The notes under the pieces were generated by a model, which was given only the letters and a program-made list of their open reading frames with translations, ran no database searches and was not told the DNA's origin. Shown one piece after another: positions 1 to 8,573 of a DNA stretch of 64,000 nucleotides (positions within the stretch are counted from its first letter, which is position 1; every line of letters begins with the position of its first letter). The stretch covers positions 3,410,001 to 3,474,000 of the forward strand of contig NZ_CP065047.1 of NCBI RefSeq assembly GCF_015689175.1, read 5' to 3'. Origin of the DNA: Mycobacterium kubicae. GTDB taxonomy: Bacteria > Actinomycetota > Actinomycetes > Mycobacteriales > Mycobacteriaceae. A program made the position numbers and the translations under genes.

Positions 1-740
1 CCGACATCAAGGCGCTGCTGCCCGAGTCGGCGCGGCGGGCCTACGACGTACACCCGATCGTGACCGCCATCCTCGACGAGGACACCCCATTCGACGAGTT
101 CCAGGCCAAGTGGGCGCCGTCCATGGTGGTCGGCCTGGGCCGGTTGTCCGGACGCACGGTCGGCGTGCTGGCCAACAATCCGCTGCGCTTAGGTGGCTGC
201 TTGAACTCCGAAAGTGCCGAGAAGGCAGCGCGTTTCGTGCGGTTGTGCGACGCGTTCGGCATCCCACTGGTGGTCGTCGTCGACGTTCCCGGGTATCTGC
301 CCGGTGTCGACCAGGAGTGGGGCGGCGTGGTGCGCCGCGGCGCCAAGCTGCTGCACGCGTTCGGTGAGGCCACCGTTCCGCGGGTCACGCTGGTCACCCG
401 CAAGATCTACGGCGGGGCCTACATTGCGATGAACTCGCGCTCGCTCAACGCGACCAAGGTGTTCGCCTGGCCGGACGCTGAAGTCGCGGTGATGGGCGCC
501 AAGGCCGCCGTCGGCATCCTGCACAAGCGCAAGCTGGCCGCCGCGCCCGAGCACGAGCGCGAGGCGCTGCACAACGAATTGGCCGCCGAGCACGAGCGCA
601 TCGCCGGTGGGGTGGACAGCGCCATCGAGATCGGTGTGGTCGACGAGAAGATTGACCCGTCGCACACCCGCAGCAAGCTGACCGAGGCACTGGCTCAGGC
701 TCCCGCCCGCCGCGGACGCCACAAGAACATCCCGCTGTAA
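1..740 (+). CDS. accD6: Acyl-CoA carboxylase beta subunit AccD6, C-terminal part
   Basis: Carboxyltransferase subunit that makes malonyl-CoA for FAS-II and mycolic acid synthesis in the cytoplasm. The gene enters from the left edge; the frame is open from base 3 and about 245 residues of the C-terminal carboxyltransferase domain are present. Visible family signs are the DVPGYLPG segment, the KIYGGAYIAMNS segment and the MGAKAAV oxyanion-type glycine region. It ends in KNIPL. In M. tuberculosis accD6 closes the fabD-acpM-kasA-kasB operon, and the next gene here (glpD1, opposite strand) fits the Rv2247-Rv2249c order. The gene between them in M. tuberculosis (Rv2248) is absent, leaving 22 bases. 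The start lies outside the window. Confidence 0.95.
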   Translation, partial: DIKALLPESARRAYDVHPIVTAILDEDTPFDEFQAKWAPSMVVGLGRLSGRTVGVLANNPLRLGGCLNSESAEKAARFVRLCDAFGIPLVVVVDVPGYLPGVDQEWGGVVRRGAKLLHAFGEATVPRVTLVTRKIYGGAYIAMNSRSLNATKVFAWPDAEVAVMGAKAAVGILHKRKLAAAPEHEREALHNELAAEHERIAGGVDSAIEIGVVDEKIDPSHTRSKLTEALAQAPARRGRHKNIPL

Positions 741-762
741 GGTCACCTTCTTACCGCGAGCG

Positions 763-2298
763 CTAGCCCACTCGGGCCAGGAACTCCTGCGCCACCTCGA
801 CCACCCGCTCGCGGTCGCGCGGCACCAGACCGATGCGGGTGCGACGATCGAGTATGTCGTCCACATCCAGCGCGCCCTCGTGGGTTACGGCGTATTCGAA
901 CTCCGCACGCGTCACGTCGACGCCTTCGGCGACCGGTTCGGTGGGCCGCTCACACGTTGCGCTGGCCACCACGTTGGCCGCCTCAGCGCCGTAACGCGCC
1001 ACCATGGAAGCCGGCGCCGACCCCGGCCCGGCCGCCGGACCCGGATTGGCGGGCGCACCGATCAGCGGCAAGTTACGCGTCCGGCAATCCGCGGCATGCA
1101 GACCGCGCAGACTGATAGCCCGGTTCAGCACATCCTCTGCCATGTAACGGTATTCGGTCAGCTTGCCACCCACCACGCTGATCACCCCCGACGGCGACTC
1201 GAACACCGCGTGGTCGCGTGACACATCAGCGGTACGGCCGGCGCCGGTGTCGATCAAAGGCCGCAACCCGGCGTATGCCCCGATCACGTCGGTGGCCTGC
1301 AGCGCGGTCCCCAACGCGGTGTTCACCGTGTCCAGCAGGAAGGTGACCTCGTCCGAAGACGGCTCTGGCACATCGGGAATCGGGCCGGGCGCATCTTCGT
1401 CGGTCAGACCCAGATATACGCGGCCGAGTTGCTCGGGCATGGCGAACACGAAGCGGTTCAGCTCGCCCGGTATCGGAATCGTCAGCGCGGCAGTGGGATT
1501 CCCGAAAGCACTGGCATCGAAGACGAGGTGGGTCCCGCGGCTTGGCCGCAACTTCAACGCGGAATCGATGTCCCCGGCCCAGACGCCCGCCGCGTTGATG
1601 ACCGCTTTGGCCGAAACCTCGATCGATTGGCCGGTGCGCTGGTCGGTCAATCGCACCGAGGTGTCAGTGGCCTGCGACGCCGCCACATAGGTCAGGATCC
1701 GGGCGCCGTGTTGTGCGGCGGTGCGCGCCACGGCAGTGACCAGTCGGGCGTCATCGATCAATTGCCCATCGTAGGCAAGGAATCCACCGTCCAACCCGGC
1801 GCGCGCGACGGTGGGAGCCAGCTCCACCACGCGCTGCGCCGACACCCGTCGCGACCGTGGCAGCGTCGACGATGGTGTACCGGCGAGTATGCGCAACGCA
1901 TCTCCGGCCAGGAACCCGGTGCGCACCAGCGCACGCGAGACCCGATTCATCGACGGCAACAACGGCACCAGTTGCGGCATGGCGTGCACCAGATGAGGGG
2001 CGTTGCGCGTCATCAAGATTCCGCGTTCGATCGCGCTGCGCCGGGCAATGCCCACGTTGCCCGTCGCAAGGTAGCGCAGTCCACCGTGCACCAACTTCGA
2101 ACTCCACCGACTGGTGCCGAACGCCAAATCGTGCTTCTCCGCCAACACCACCCGCAACCCACGTGACGCGGCATCCAACGCGATGCCGGTCCCGGTGATG
2201 CCACCACCGATGACAACCACATCCACCCCCGCCCCATCGGCCAGGGCGGCAAGGTCCGCGGCACGGCGCGCAGCATTGAGAGCAGTCGGATTCGACAT
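763..2298 (-). CDS. glpD1: FAD-dependent glycerol-3-phosphate dehydrogenase GlpD1
   Basis: Membrane-associated flavoenzyme oxidising glycerol-3-phosphate to dihydroxyacetone phosphate and passing electrons to quinone. The 511-residue protein has the dinucleotide-binding motif GGGITGTG at about residues 31-38, the family signature SSKLVHGGLRYL near residue 66, and a late GGKLTEYR motif. Length suits the family. The ATG at 2298 shares one base with the TGA of the upstream TetR gene (TGATG), so the two are translationally coupled. The pair matches the Rv2250c-glpD1 order, which suggests that the regulator controls glycerol phosphate or ether-lipid metabolism together with the divergent oxidase. 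Confidence 0.95.
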   Translation of the reverse strand: MSNPTALNAARRAADLAALADGAGVDVVVIGGGITGTGIALDAASRGLRVVLAEKHDLAFGTSRWSSKLVHGGLRYLATGNVGIARRSAIERGILMTRNAPHLVHAMPQLVPLLPSMNRVSRALVRTGFLAGDALRILAGTPSSTLPRSRRVSAQRVVELAPTVARAGLDGGFLAYDGQLIDDARLVTAVARTAAQHGARILTYVAASQATDTSVRLTDQRTGQSIEVSAKAVINAAGVWAGDIDSALKLRPSRGTHLVFDASAFGNPTAALTIPIPGELNRFVFAMPEQLGRVYLGLTDEDAPGPIPDVPEPSSDEVTFLLDTVNTALGTALQATDVIGAYAGLRPLIDTGAGRTADVSRDHAVFESPSGVISVVGGKLTEYRYMAEDVLNRAISLRGLHAADCRTRNLPLIGAPANPGPAAGPGSAPASMVARYGAEAANVVASATCERPTEPVAEGVDVTRAEFEYAVTHEGALDVDDILDRRTRIGLVPRDRERVVEVAQEFLARVG

Positions 2299-2867
2299 CA
2301 GGTCAGGTATCCGTTCAGTGCGTAGGTGAGTTGGGTGGCCAGCGCGTGGTCGTCGAGAACCGGCTTGACGATGTCGGCGGATTGAATCGTCGACTGCGCG
2401 ATCAGCAGCACCATGGTCGCGAGTTGATGCGGGTCACCGGCACGCACGCCGCCCGATTCCTGCGCCACCTGAAGCCGCGCCGCCAGCCCTGCAATGAGGA
2501 ATTGCTGGCTGGTACCGAGGCGCTCGGTGATGTAGACCCGCGCCAATTCGCTGTGCATCACCGACATGATGAGCTCGTCGCGGCGCAACCGGTCGGCCAC
2601 CGCCACGACTTGTCGGACCAACGCTTCCCGATCGTCGCCGTCCACCGGCACTTCGCGCATCACGCCGAGCAGGTGATCGGTCAGCAGCGCCGACATGATC
2701 GAGCGGGTGTCGGGCCAGCGACGGTACACCGTCGGACGGCTGACCCCCGCCCGGCGGGCGATCTCGGCAAGCGTCACCCGGTCGACACCGTAGTCGCGGA
2801 CGCAGCTGGCGGCCGCCCGAAGGATGCGATCCCCGGTATCCGTCACAGCGTTACTGATTGACAGCAT
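2298..2867 (-). CDS. TetR-family transcriptional regulator upstream of glpD1
   Basis: A 189-residue TetR repressor. The N-terminal helix-turn-helix is clear (TLAEIARRAGVSRPTVYRRWP at about residues 33-53) and is followed by a ligand-binding domain with no obvious relative. It is the first gene of an operon with glpD1 and diverges from the FAD oxidase with 17 bases between the ATG codons. There is no Shine-Dalgarno sequence before ATG 2867, but a TANNNT -10 element (TACAGT, complement of 2875-2880) sits 7 bases upstream, so leaderless translation is likely. An in-frame GTG at 2846 is an alternative that would place the whole palindrome at 2848-2884 outside the gene. Autoregulation is inferred. 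Corresponds by position to Rv2250c. Confidence 0.9.
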   Translation of the reverse strand: MLSISNAVTDTGDRILRAAASCVRDYGVDRVTLAEIARRAGVSRPTVYRRWPDTRSIMSALLTDHLLGVMREVPVDGDDREALVRQVVAVADRLRRDELIMSVMHSELARVYITERLGTSQQFLIAGLAARLQVAQESGGVRAGDPHQLATMVLLIAQSTIQSADIVKPVLDDHALATQLTYALNGYLT

Positions 2868-2884
2868 GTGTAATACTGTAACGC
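2848..2884. promoter_or_regulatory. Candidate operator with overlapping divergent leaderless promoters
   Basis: GCGTTAC at 2848-2854 is matched by its exact complement GTAACGC at 2878-2884. Inside, ACAG at 2861-2864 pairs with CTGT at 2876-2879. TACTGT at 2874-2879 is a -10-like element 5 bases before the plus-strand ATG at 2885. Its opposite-strand counterpart TACAGT (2880-2875) is 7 bases before the minus-strand ATG at 2867. One protein bound here would block both promoters. The promoter calls are inferred from the TANNNT pattern. Confidence 0.55.
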
Positions 2885-4495
2885 ATGACGCACCTCGAGG
2901 ACCTGCTGCCGCCGATGAAATGGGATGCGTGGGGAGATCCCGCCGCGGCCAAGCCGCTGTCCGAAGGCATTCGCACGTTGCTCAAACAGGCTGTGGGCAT
3001 TGAAGACTCAGGCCAGACGCCACTGGAAGCCGAAGACGTACGGCTACGTCCGACCGCACTGAAAGAAACCGACCAGATTGCGCTGGCCAAGATCGTCGGC
3101 GACGACTATTTCCGCACCAGCGACCGCGACCGCCTGCTGCACGCCGGCGGCAAGTCGACCCCCGACATGCTGCGCCGTAAGGACACCGGCGTCCAGGACG
3201 CTCCCGACGCGGTACTGCTACCCGGTGACGAGGACACCGTCGCCGCCATCTTGACTTACTGCTCCGAGCACGGCATCGCCATCGTCCCGTTCGGCGGGGG
3301 CACCAATGTGGTCGGCGGCCTCGATCCGGTGCGCGACAGATTCGACGCTGTCATCTCTTTGGATCTGCGGCGTTTCGACCAACTGCTGTCCCTCGACGAA
3401 GTCTCCGGCGAAGCCGAATTGGGCGCCGGTGTCACCGGCCCGCAAGCCGAACGACTGCTCACCGAACACGGCTTCTCACTCGGACATTTTCCGCAGAGCT
3501 TCGAGTACGCCACCATCGGGGGCTTCGCAGCGACCAGGTCATCCGGCCAAGACTCCGCCGGCTACGGCCGCTTCAACGACATGATCCTCGGGTTGCGCAT
3601 GATCACCCCGGTGGGCGTTCTGGATCTGGGCCGGGTCGCGGCGTCGGCCGCCGGCCCGGACCTGCGCCAGCTTGCGATCGGCTCGGAAGGCACCTTCGGC
3701 GTCATCACCCAGGTGCGGTTGCGCGTGCACCGGGTGCCAGAAACCACGCGGTATGAGGCGTGGTCGTTCCCCGACTTCCCAACGGGCGTCGAGGCGCTGC
3801 GCGCAGTCACCCAAACCGGCACCGGTCCCACCGTCGTCCGGCTATCCGACGAGACCGAAACCGGAGTCAACCTCGCCACCACCGAATCCATCGGCGAGAA
3901 CCAGATCACCGGTGGCTGCCTGGCCCTGACGCTGTTCGAGGGCACCAAGGAGCACGCCGAGAGCCGGCACGCCGAAACCCGTGCGCTACTGGAGTCGATG
4001 GGCGCCACCTCCCTTGGTGAGGCTCCGGCCCAAGCCTGGGAGCGCGGCCGATTCGCCGCGCCGTACCTGCGCGACTCCCTGCTTGCCGCCGGCGCGCTGT
4101 GCGAGACCTTGGAGACTGCGACCAAGTGGTCCAACATCGCGACACTGAAAGCCGCTGTGACAGAAGCGCTTACCAGCTCGCTGGCCGAGTCCGGCACTCC
4201 CGCGTTGGTGATGTGCCACGTTTCGCACGTCTACCCCACCGGCGCCTCGCTGTACTTCACCGTCGTCGCCGGGCAGCGCGGCAATCCGATCGAGCAATGG
4301 TTGACGGCCAAAAAGGCCGCGTCCGATGCGATCATGGCAAACGGCGGCACCATCACCCACCATCACGCCGTCGGGGCCGACCACCGGCCGTGGATGCGCG
4401 AAGAGATCGGCGAACTCGGTGTGCAGTTGCTGCGCGCGGTCAAGGCGACACTGGACCCGGCCGGAATCATGAACCCCGGCAAGCTGATTCCGTGA
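2885..4495 (+). CDS. FAD-linked oxidase, alkyl-DHAP-synthase-like
   Basis: A 536-residue PCMH-type flavoprotein resembling alkylglycerone-phosphate synthase and D-lactate dehydrogenases. The FAD-binding region reads VPFGGGTNVVGG at about residues 137-148, followed by YATIGGFAATRSSGQDSAGYG, typical of the AGPS subgroup. The C-terminal part has the paired-histidine run ITHHHAVG and the family ending DPAGIMNPGKL. In eukaryotes AGPS swaps an acyl for an alkyl chain on DHAP; the true substrate here is unknown. Adjacency to glpD1 and to a lipid kinase supports a glycerolipid role. The ATG is probably leaderless. The end overlaps the kinase start by 4 bases (GTGA). Matches Rv2251 by position. Confidence 0.9.
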   Translation: MTHLEDLLPPMKWDAWGDPAAAKPLSEGIRTLLKQAVGIEDSGQTPLEAEDVRLRPTALKETDQIALAKIVGDDYFRTSDRDRLLHAGGKSTPDMLRRKDTGVQDAPDAVLLPGDEDTVAAILTYCSEHGIAIVPFGGGTNVVGGLDPVRDRFDAVISLDLRRFDQLLSLDEVSGEAELGAGVTGPQAERLLTEHGFSLGHFPQSFEYATIGGFAATRSSGQDSAGYGRFNDMILGLRMITPVGVLDLGRVAASAAGPDLRQLAIGSEGTFGVITQVRLRVHRVPETTRYEAWSFPDFPTGVEALRAVTQTGTGPTVVRLSDETETGVNLATTESIGENQITGGCLALTLFEGTKEHAESRHAETRALLESMGATSLGEAPAQAWERGRFAAPYLRDSLLAAGALCETLETATKWSNIATLKAAVTEALTSSLAESGTPALVMCHVSHVYPTGASLYFTVVAGQRGNPIEQWLTAKKAASDAIMANGGTITHHHAVGADHRPWMREEIGELGVQLLRAVKATLDPAGIMNPGKLIP

Positions 4496-5403
4496 CTCGG
4501 CGCGAAATCAGCAAGGTCACCGCGCTGACCAATCCGCTGTCCGGACACGGCGCGGCTGTCCACGCCGCCCAGAGAGCAATCGCTCGCCTGCAGCAGCGCG
4601 GCGTGGAAGTCATCGAGATTGTCGGTGAGAACGCCGACGACGCCCGTTATCTTCTCTCCGCGGCAGTGGAAAAGGGCACCGATGCCGTTGTGGTCACCGG
4701 CGGCGACGGCGTCATCTCCAACGCGCTGCAGGTGTTGGCCGGCACCGACGTTCCGCTGGGCATCATTCCAGCGGGCACCGGCAACGACCATGCCCGCGAA
4801 TTCGGCATTCCCACCAAGGATTCCGAAGCGGCCGCCGACGTCGTGGTGGACGGCTGGACGGAAACGATCGACTTGGGCCGCATTCGCGACACCAACGGTG
4901 TCGACAAGTGGTTCGGCACCGTGGCGGCCACCGGGTTCGACTCGCTGGTCACCGACCGGGCGAATCGGATGACTTGGCCACATGGCCGGCTGCGGTACTA
5001 CGTTGCCATGTTCGCCGAGCTCTCGCAGTTGCGCCTGTTGCCATTTCGGCTTGTGCTCGACGGCACCAAAGAGATCGAGACCGACCTGACCTTGACCGCC
5101 TTTGGCAACACGCGCAGCTACGGCGGCGGGATGCAAATCTGCCCACATGCCGACCCTTCCGATGGCCTGCTCGACATCACCATGGTGTGTTCGGGATCCC
5201 GGACGAAGCTCATCCGCTTCTTTCCAACCGCCCTCAAGGGCACCCACGTTGAACTGCCCGAGGTCACCACCGCGCGCGCCAAGACCGTGCACGTCGAGTG
5301 CCCTGGCATCAATGTGTACGCCGACGGTGACTACGCAGGCGCGTTACCGGCCGAAATCTCCGTCGAGCCGGCCGCGATGCAGATCCTGCGCCCGGAAAAG
5401 TAA
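4492..5403 (+). CDS. dagK: Diacylglycerol kinase (DagK-type lipid kinase)
   Basis: Cytoplasmic or membrane-associated lipid kinase making phosphatidic acid from diacylglycerol; the M. tuberculosis counterpart Rv2252 is linked to phosphatidylinositol mannoside synthesis. The 303-residue protein carries the DAGK catalytic signature VVTGGDGVISNALQ at about residues 65-78 and PLGIIPAGTGND near residue 87. The C-terminal half holds the usual second domain with NTRSYGGGMQICPHADPSDGLLD. The start chosen is GTG 4492, which overlaps the upstream stop as GTGA, a standard coupling arrangement; open frame farther upstream lies inside the oxidase gene and is not coding. No other good start is near. Confidence 0.92.
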   Translation: MTRREISKVTALTNPLSGHGAAVHAAQRAIARLQQRGVEVIEIVGENADDARYLLSAAVEKGTDAVVVTGGDGVISNALQVLAGTDVPLGIIPAGTGNDHAREFGIPTKDSEAAADVVVDGWTETIDLGRIRDTNGVDKWFGTVAATGFDSLVTDRANRMTWPHGRLRYYVAMFAELSQLRLLPFRLVLDGTKEIETDLTLTAFGNTRSYGGGMQICPHADPSDGLLDITMVCSGSRTKLIRFFPTALKGTHVELPEVTTARAKTVHVECPGINVYADGDYAGALPAEISVEPAAMQILRPEK

Positions 5404-5459
5404 CGGCGAGGCCGCCGCCGGCGACATCCTTTCCAAACCTGCTCGTTCTGGAGGAAACG

Positions 5460-5972
5460 ATGGACCGCACCGCCGCTTTGGCCGCCGCGGCGGCTTTACC
5501 CATGGCCGCCGCGCTGTGCGCAGCGCCCGCCCACGCGGGTGAGGTCGCCTCCTGGAATGGGCAGTACATCCTGACGCTCAACGCAAATGCGAAGACGGGC
5601 ACCAGCGTCGCCGCCAGTCAGCCCGAATTCGCCCGTCGCACCAGCGTTTCGATCACCTCCAACTGCTCGGCCGGAACCTGCGTCGCAACCGTCAACGGCC
5701 CGGCCCCACCCAAGAACGAATCCATGCCCCGCACGGTCGAATTCACCTGGAATGGCGCCCAATGGGTACGTGAGATGACGTGGCAGTGGGACTGTCTACT
5801 TCCGGACGGAACCGTCGAATACGACCCGGCGAAGTCGCTGACCGTCTACACGCCCGGCCAATACGGAATCCTCACCGGCGTCTTCCACACCGACATTTCC
5901 AGCGGCGCGTGCAAGGGCAATGTTGACATGCCCGTCTCAGCCAAGCCCGTGACAGAGGGGCAAGTTAACTGA
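5460..5972 (+). CDS. Secreted protein of the Rv2253 family
   Basis: A 170-residue exported protein of unknown function. Residues 1-27 form a Sec signal peptide rich in alanine, probably cleaved after AHA. The mature part is beta-rich with tryptophans (ASWNGQY, EFTWNGAQW, MTWQWDC) and cysteines at SNCSAGTC, WDC and GACK, suggesting disulfides outside the cell. The start is fixed by a strong ribosome binding site, GGAGG at 5450-5454, six bases before ATG 5460. It follows dagK after 56 bases in the same direction and ends at a hairpin terminator shared with the opposing DUF3145 gene. Matches Rv2253 by position and length. Confidence 0.88.
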   Translation: MDRTAALAAAAALPMAAALCAAPAHAGEVASWNGQYILTLNANAKTGTSVAASQPEFARRTSVSITSNCSAGTCVATVNGPAPPKNESMPRTVEFTWNGAQWVREMTWQWDCLLPDGTVEYDPAKSLTVYTPGQYGILTGVFHTDISSGACKGNVDMPVSAKPVTEGQVN

Positions 5973-5978
5973 GCTGAC

Positions 5979-6010
5979 AGTGGTGATCCGCCGCACTGGC
6001 AATCACCACT
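5979..6010. terminator. Bidirectional hairpin between convergent genes
   Basis: AGTGGTGAT at 5979-5987 is an exact inverted repeat of ATCACCACT at 6002-6010, with a 14-base loop. It starts 6 bases after the stop of the secreted-protein gene and touches the stop codon of the opposing DUF3145 gene (6009-6011). There is no U-tract, which is common for mycobacterial hairpin terminators. Confidence 0.6.
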
Positions 6011-6521
6011 AGCCCACTCCGCGGCTGAGCCACGTGACTTCACCGGCGTCGCCGCCGTCCCGGTAAGCCTCCAGCGCCTCATCCCACGCGGTGCCCAGGA
6101 CGGAGTCCAACTCGGCGGCAAGGGTGTCGGCACCCTGGGCCATCAGCGTCCGCAGCCGCATCTCCCCGACCATGATGTCGCCGTTGGCGCTCATCGCCCC
6201 GCTCCACAGACCGAGCTGCGGGGTGTGACTGAACCGCTGCCCGTCGACGCCGGGGCTGGGATCCTCGGTGACTTCGAAGCGCAACACCGACCACGAGCGC
6301 AAGGCGTTGGCCAGGCGTGAGCCAGTGCCCACCGGCCCGCACCAGTTGGTCACGGCGCGCAACTGACCGGGCATGGCCGGCTGCGGCGTCCAGACCAAGT
6401 TCGCCTTGGACTGCAGGGTCGACGACAACGCCCACTCGACATGCGGGCACACCGCTGCGGGCGAGGCGTGGATGTACACCACGCCGGTCGTCACATCGGC
6501 GAACTGGTTCGACGCACGCAT
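6009..6521 (-). CDS. DUF3145 family protein (Rv2256c-like)
   Basis: A soluble actinobacterial protein of unknown function, about 170 residues from the chosen start. The sequence shows the family opening GVVYIHASPAAVCPHVEWAL and the tail ELDSVLGTAWDEALEAYRDGG. The start is taken at ATG 6521 because AAGGAG lies about 6 bases upstream; the frame runs on to an ATG at 6560, but that would place the ribosome site inside the coding sequence. M. tuberculosis Rv2254c and Rv2255c, which should lie nearby, are absent. It converges with the secreted-protein gene over a shared hairpin. No catalytic motif is visible. Confidence 0.9.
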   Translation of the reverse strand: MRASNQFADVTTGVVYIHASPAAVCPHVEWALSSTLQSKANLVWTPQPAMPGQLRAVTNWCGPVGTGSRLANALRSWSVLRFEVTEDPSPGVDGQRFSHTPQLGLWSGAMSANGDIMVGEMRLRTLMAQGADTLAAELDSVLGTAWDEALEAYRDGGDAGEVTWLSRGVG

Positions 6522-6664
6522 CTGTTGCTCCTTCGGTTCCACGAGGGACGTCTTCCCCAACGACCTGGTGAACCCGATAAGCGCGATGCTTGCCAGAATT
6601 TTGTTGTGTCCTGCGTGTCTATTGTGCCTTGTGATACCCCTGTTGCGCTAGTGTGCAGTTCGCA

Positions 6665-7483
6665 TCAGATCTGTGCGGCTATCACATCGTCGGAAAGCGC
6701 AGGCCAAGGGCTTAGCGCCCAGTCGCCGAAATCCCGGTCGGTCAGCACGACGAGCGCCAGGTCGGCCTCCGGATCTACCCAGATGAACCCGCCCGCCTGA
6801 CCGAAATGGCCGTACGTCCGCGCGGAGTTGCGCGCCCCGGTCCAGTGCGGGGTCTTGCCGTCCCGGATCTCGAACCCCAACCCCCAGTCGTTGGGCCGTT
6901 GGACGCCGTAGCCCGGCAGCACGCCGTTGAGACCGGGGAACTGCACCGCGGTGGCGTCGGCATGCATCTGCGGGGAGACCGTTGCCGGACGCAACAGGTC
7001 GCGGGCGAATGCGGCCAGGTCAGCGACCGTGGAGGTGGCTCCGAATCCGGCGGCCGGGGCGCCGCCGTCGAGCCGGGTCGTGGTCATGCCGAGCGGCTCG
7101 CAGACGGCCTCGTTGAGGTAGCGGCCGAACTCGATGCCCGATTCACGCTCCAGCGTTTCGGCCAATACAGCGAAGCCGTAATTCGAATAGATCCGCCGCG
7201 TGCCGGGCCGGGCCAGCTCCTTGTTCTCCAGCATTGCCAGACCCGACGCATGCGCCAACAGGTGCCGGACGGTGGACCCTGGCGGGCCGGCCGGGGAATC
7301 GAGCTCGACGACTCCTTCCTCGACGGCGACCTGCGCGGCTCGTGCGACCAGCGGCTTGGTGACCGAGGCGAGGGCGAACTCGCGCCCGGTGTCGCCGTGG
7401 CTGGCAACAACTCCGTCAGGTCCCACTATCGCCGCGGCGGCGGCCGGGACCGGCCAGTCGTCGAGAGCGTCGAGAGCGGCCAT
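6665..7483 (-). CDS. Beta-lactamase-class-C-like serine hydrolase (Rv2257c-like)
   Basis: A 272-residue penicillin-binding/beta-lactamase-fold hydrolase. The nucleophile motif SxxK appears as SVTK near residue 43, and the YxN motif as YSNYGF near residue 97. A late HFGQAGG segment takes the place of the KTG/HxG motif. No signal peptide is visible, so it is probably cytoplasmic and acts as an esterase or peptidase rather than an antibiotic-resistance enzyme; the substrate is unknown. The start ATG 7483 shares one base with the upstream TAA (TAATG), giving a coupled operon with the methyltransferase. Length equals that recalled for Rv2257c. Confidence 0.88.
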   Translation of the reverse strand: MAALDALDDWPVPAAAAAIVGPDGVVASHGDTGREFALASVTKPLVARAAQVAVEEGVVELDSPAGPPGSTVRHLLAHASGLAMLENKELARPGTRRIYSNYGFAVLAETLERESGIEFGRYLNEAVCEPLGMTTTRLDGGAPAAGFGATSTVADLAAFARDLLRPATVSPQMHADATAVQFPGLNGVLPGYGVQRPNDWGLGFEIRDGKTPHWTGARNSARTYGHFGQAGGFIWVDPEADLALVVLTDRDFGDWALSPWPALSDDVIAAQI

Positions 7484-8541
7484 TACTTCCTGGCGATGTA
7501 GTAGTTGTTGATCGGGTCCGACTCGATCTCGGCGATGACCACGTCGTCGAACCCGGCGTCGGCAAGCATTGATTTGGCCAGCTGCCATCCCCATGCCGTA
7601 CCGAGTCCGGCGCCATCGAAGGCCAGCGACACCGTCATGCAATGCATCATCGAGGTGGTGTAGAGATAGGTGCTCATCGGAACGCCGATGTTGTCTTCCA
7701 GTCGGCTCGACGCCTTGATGTCGGCCATCAGCAGGACACCGCCGGGACGCAGCGCCCGGTGGATGTTCGACAGCACCTGCGCGGGCTGCGCTTGATCATG
7801 GATGGCGTCGAAGACGGTGACGACGTCGTACGCGGACTCCTTGTCCAGCCGCGCAAGGTCGTGGGCCTCGAACGTCGCGTTGGTCAAGCCGAGCCGAGCG
7901 GCCTCGTCGCGCCCGGTCGCAATCGCCTCTTCGGCGAAGTCGATGCCGGTGAACCGACTGGCCGGAAACGCCTGGGCCATGACGTTGATCGCATGCCCGC
8001 TGCCACAGGCGAAGTCGGCAACGTCGGCGCCGGAGCGCAACAATTCCGGAAGACCGTCGACCAACGGCAGCACGACGTCGACGAGCGAGGTGTCGAAGAC
8101 GGCCCCGCTTTGCTCGGCCATCAAGGTGTGGAAGCGGGGGAACTCGCTGTAGGGCAGGCCGCCGCCGTTGCGGAAGCAGTCGAGGATCTTCTGCTCGACT
8201 TCGCTGAGCTGCGGTACGAACTGCGCCACGATGGCGAGGTTGTGCGGGCCGGCCGCACTGGTCAACACCGCGGCCCGATGAGCCGGCAATGAGTAGGTCT
8301 GGGTTTGCGGGTCATAGTCGACGACACGTCCAGCGGTCATGCCGCCCAGCCATTCTCGAACGTAGCGCTCGTTGAGGCCGGCCGCCTCGGCGATCTCGGC
8401 GCTGGTGGCTGGCGCGAGGTTCCCCATCGTTTCCAGCAGGCCGGTTTGATGCCCGACGCTCAACAACAGGGCCAGGCTGGCGTTGTCAATCGTCGCAACC
8501 ATGCGCTCGATGAACGCCTCGGTGGTTTCGGTTGCCGTCAC
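7483..8541 (-). CDS. SAM-dependent methyltransferase with winged-helix N-terminus (Rv2258c-like)
   Basis: About 352 residues. The N-terminal third resembles the dimerisation/winged-helix domain of O-methyltransferase-type proteins ([22 protein letters not shown]). The Rossmann methyltransferase domain begins near [17 protein letters not shown], followed by [11 protein letters not shown] and [12 protein letters not shown]. It probably methylates a small molecule; the acceptor is unknown. Start choice is uncertain: GTG 8541 gives the length expected from Rv2258c, while an upstream start at 8604 would overlap the divergent mscR gene by 31 bases. No clear ribosome site is seen for either. First gene of an operon with the serine hydrolase. 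Confidence 0.85.
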   Translation of the reverse strand: MTATETTEAFIERMVATIDNASLALLLSVGHQTGLLETMGNLAPATSAEIAEAAGLNERYVREWLGGMTAGRVVDYDPQTQTYSLPAHRAAVLTSAAGPHNLAIVAQFVPQLSEVEQKILDCFRNGGGLPYSEFPRFHTLMAEQSGAVFDTSLVDVVLPLVDGLPELLRSGADVADFACGSGHAINVMAQAFPASRFTGIDFAEEAIATGRDEAARLGLTNATFEAHDLARLDKESAYDVVTVFDAIHDQAQPAQVLSNIHRALRPGGVLLMADIKASSRLEDNIGVPMSTYLYTTSMMHCMTVSLAFDGAGLGTAWGWQLAKSMLADAGFDDVVIAEIESDPINNYYIARK

Positions 8542-8573
8542 GCTCAGCGACGCTACACCGTAGGTTAGAGGCC

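Noticed and set aside
4099..4491. Upstream extension of the diacylglycerol kinase frame
   Set aside because: It lies inside the oxidase gene; GTG 4492 with the GTGA overlap is the natural start.
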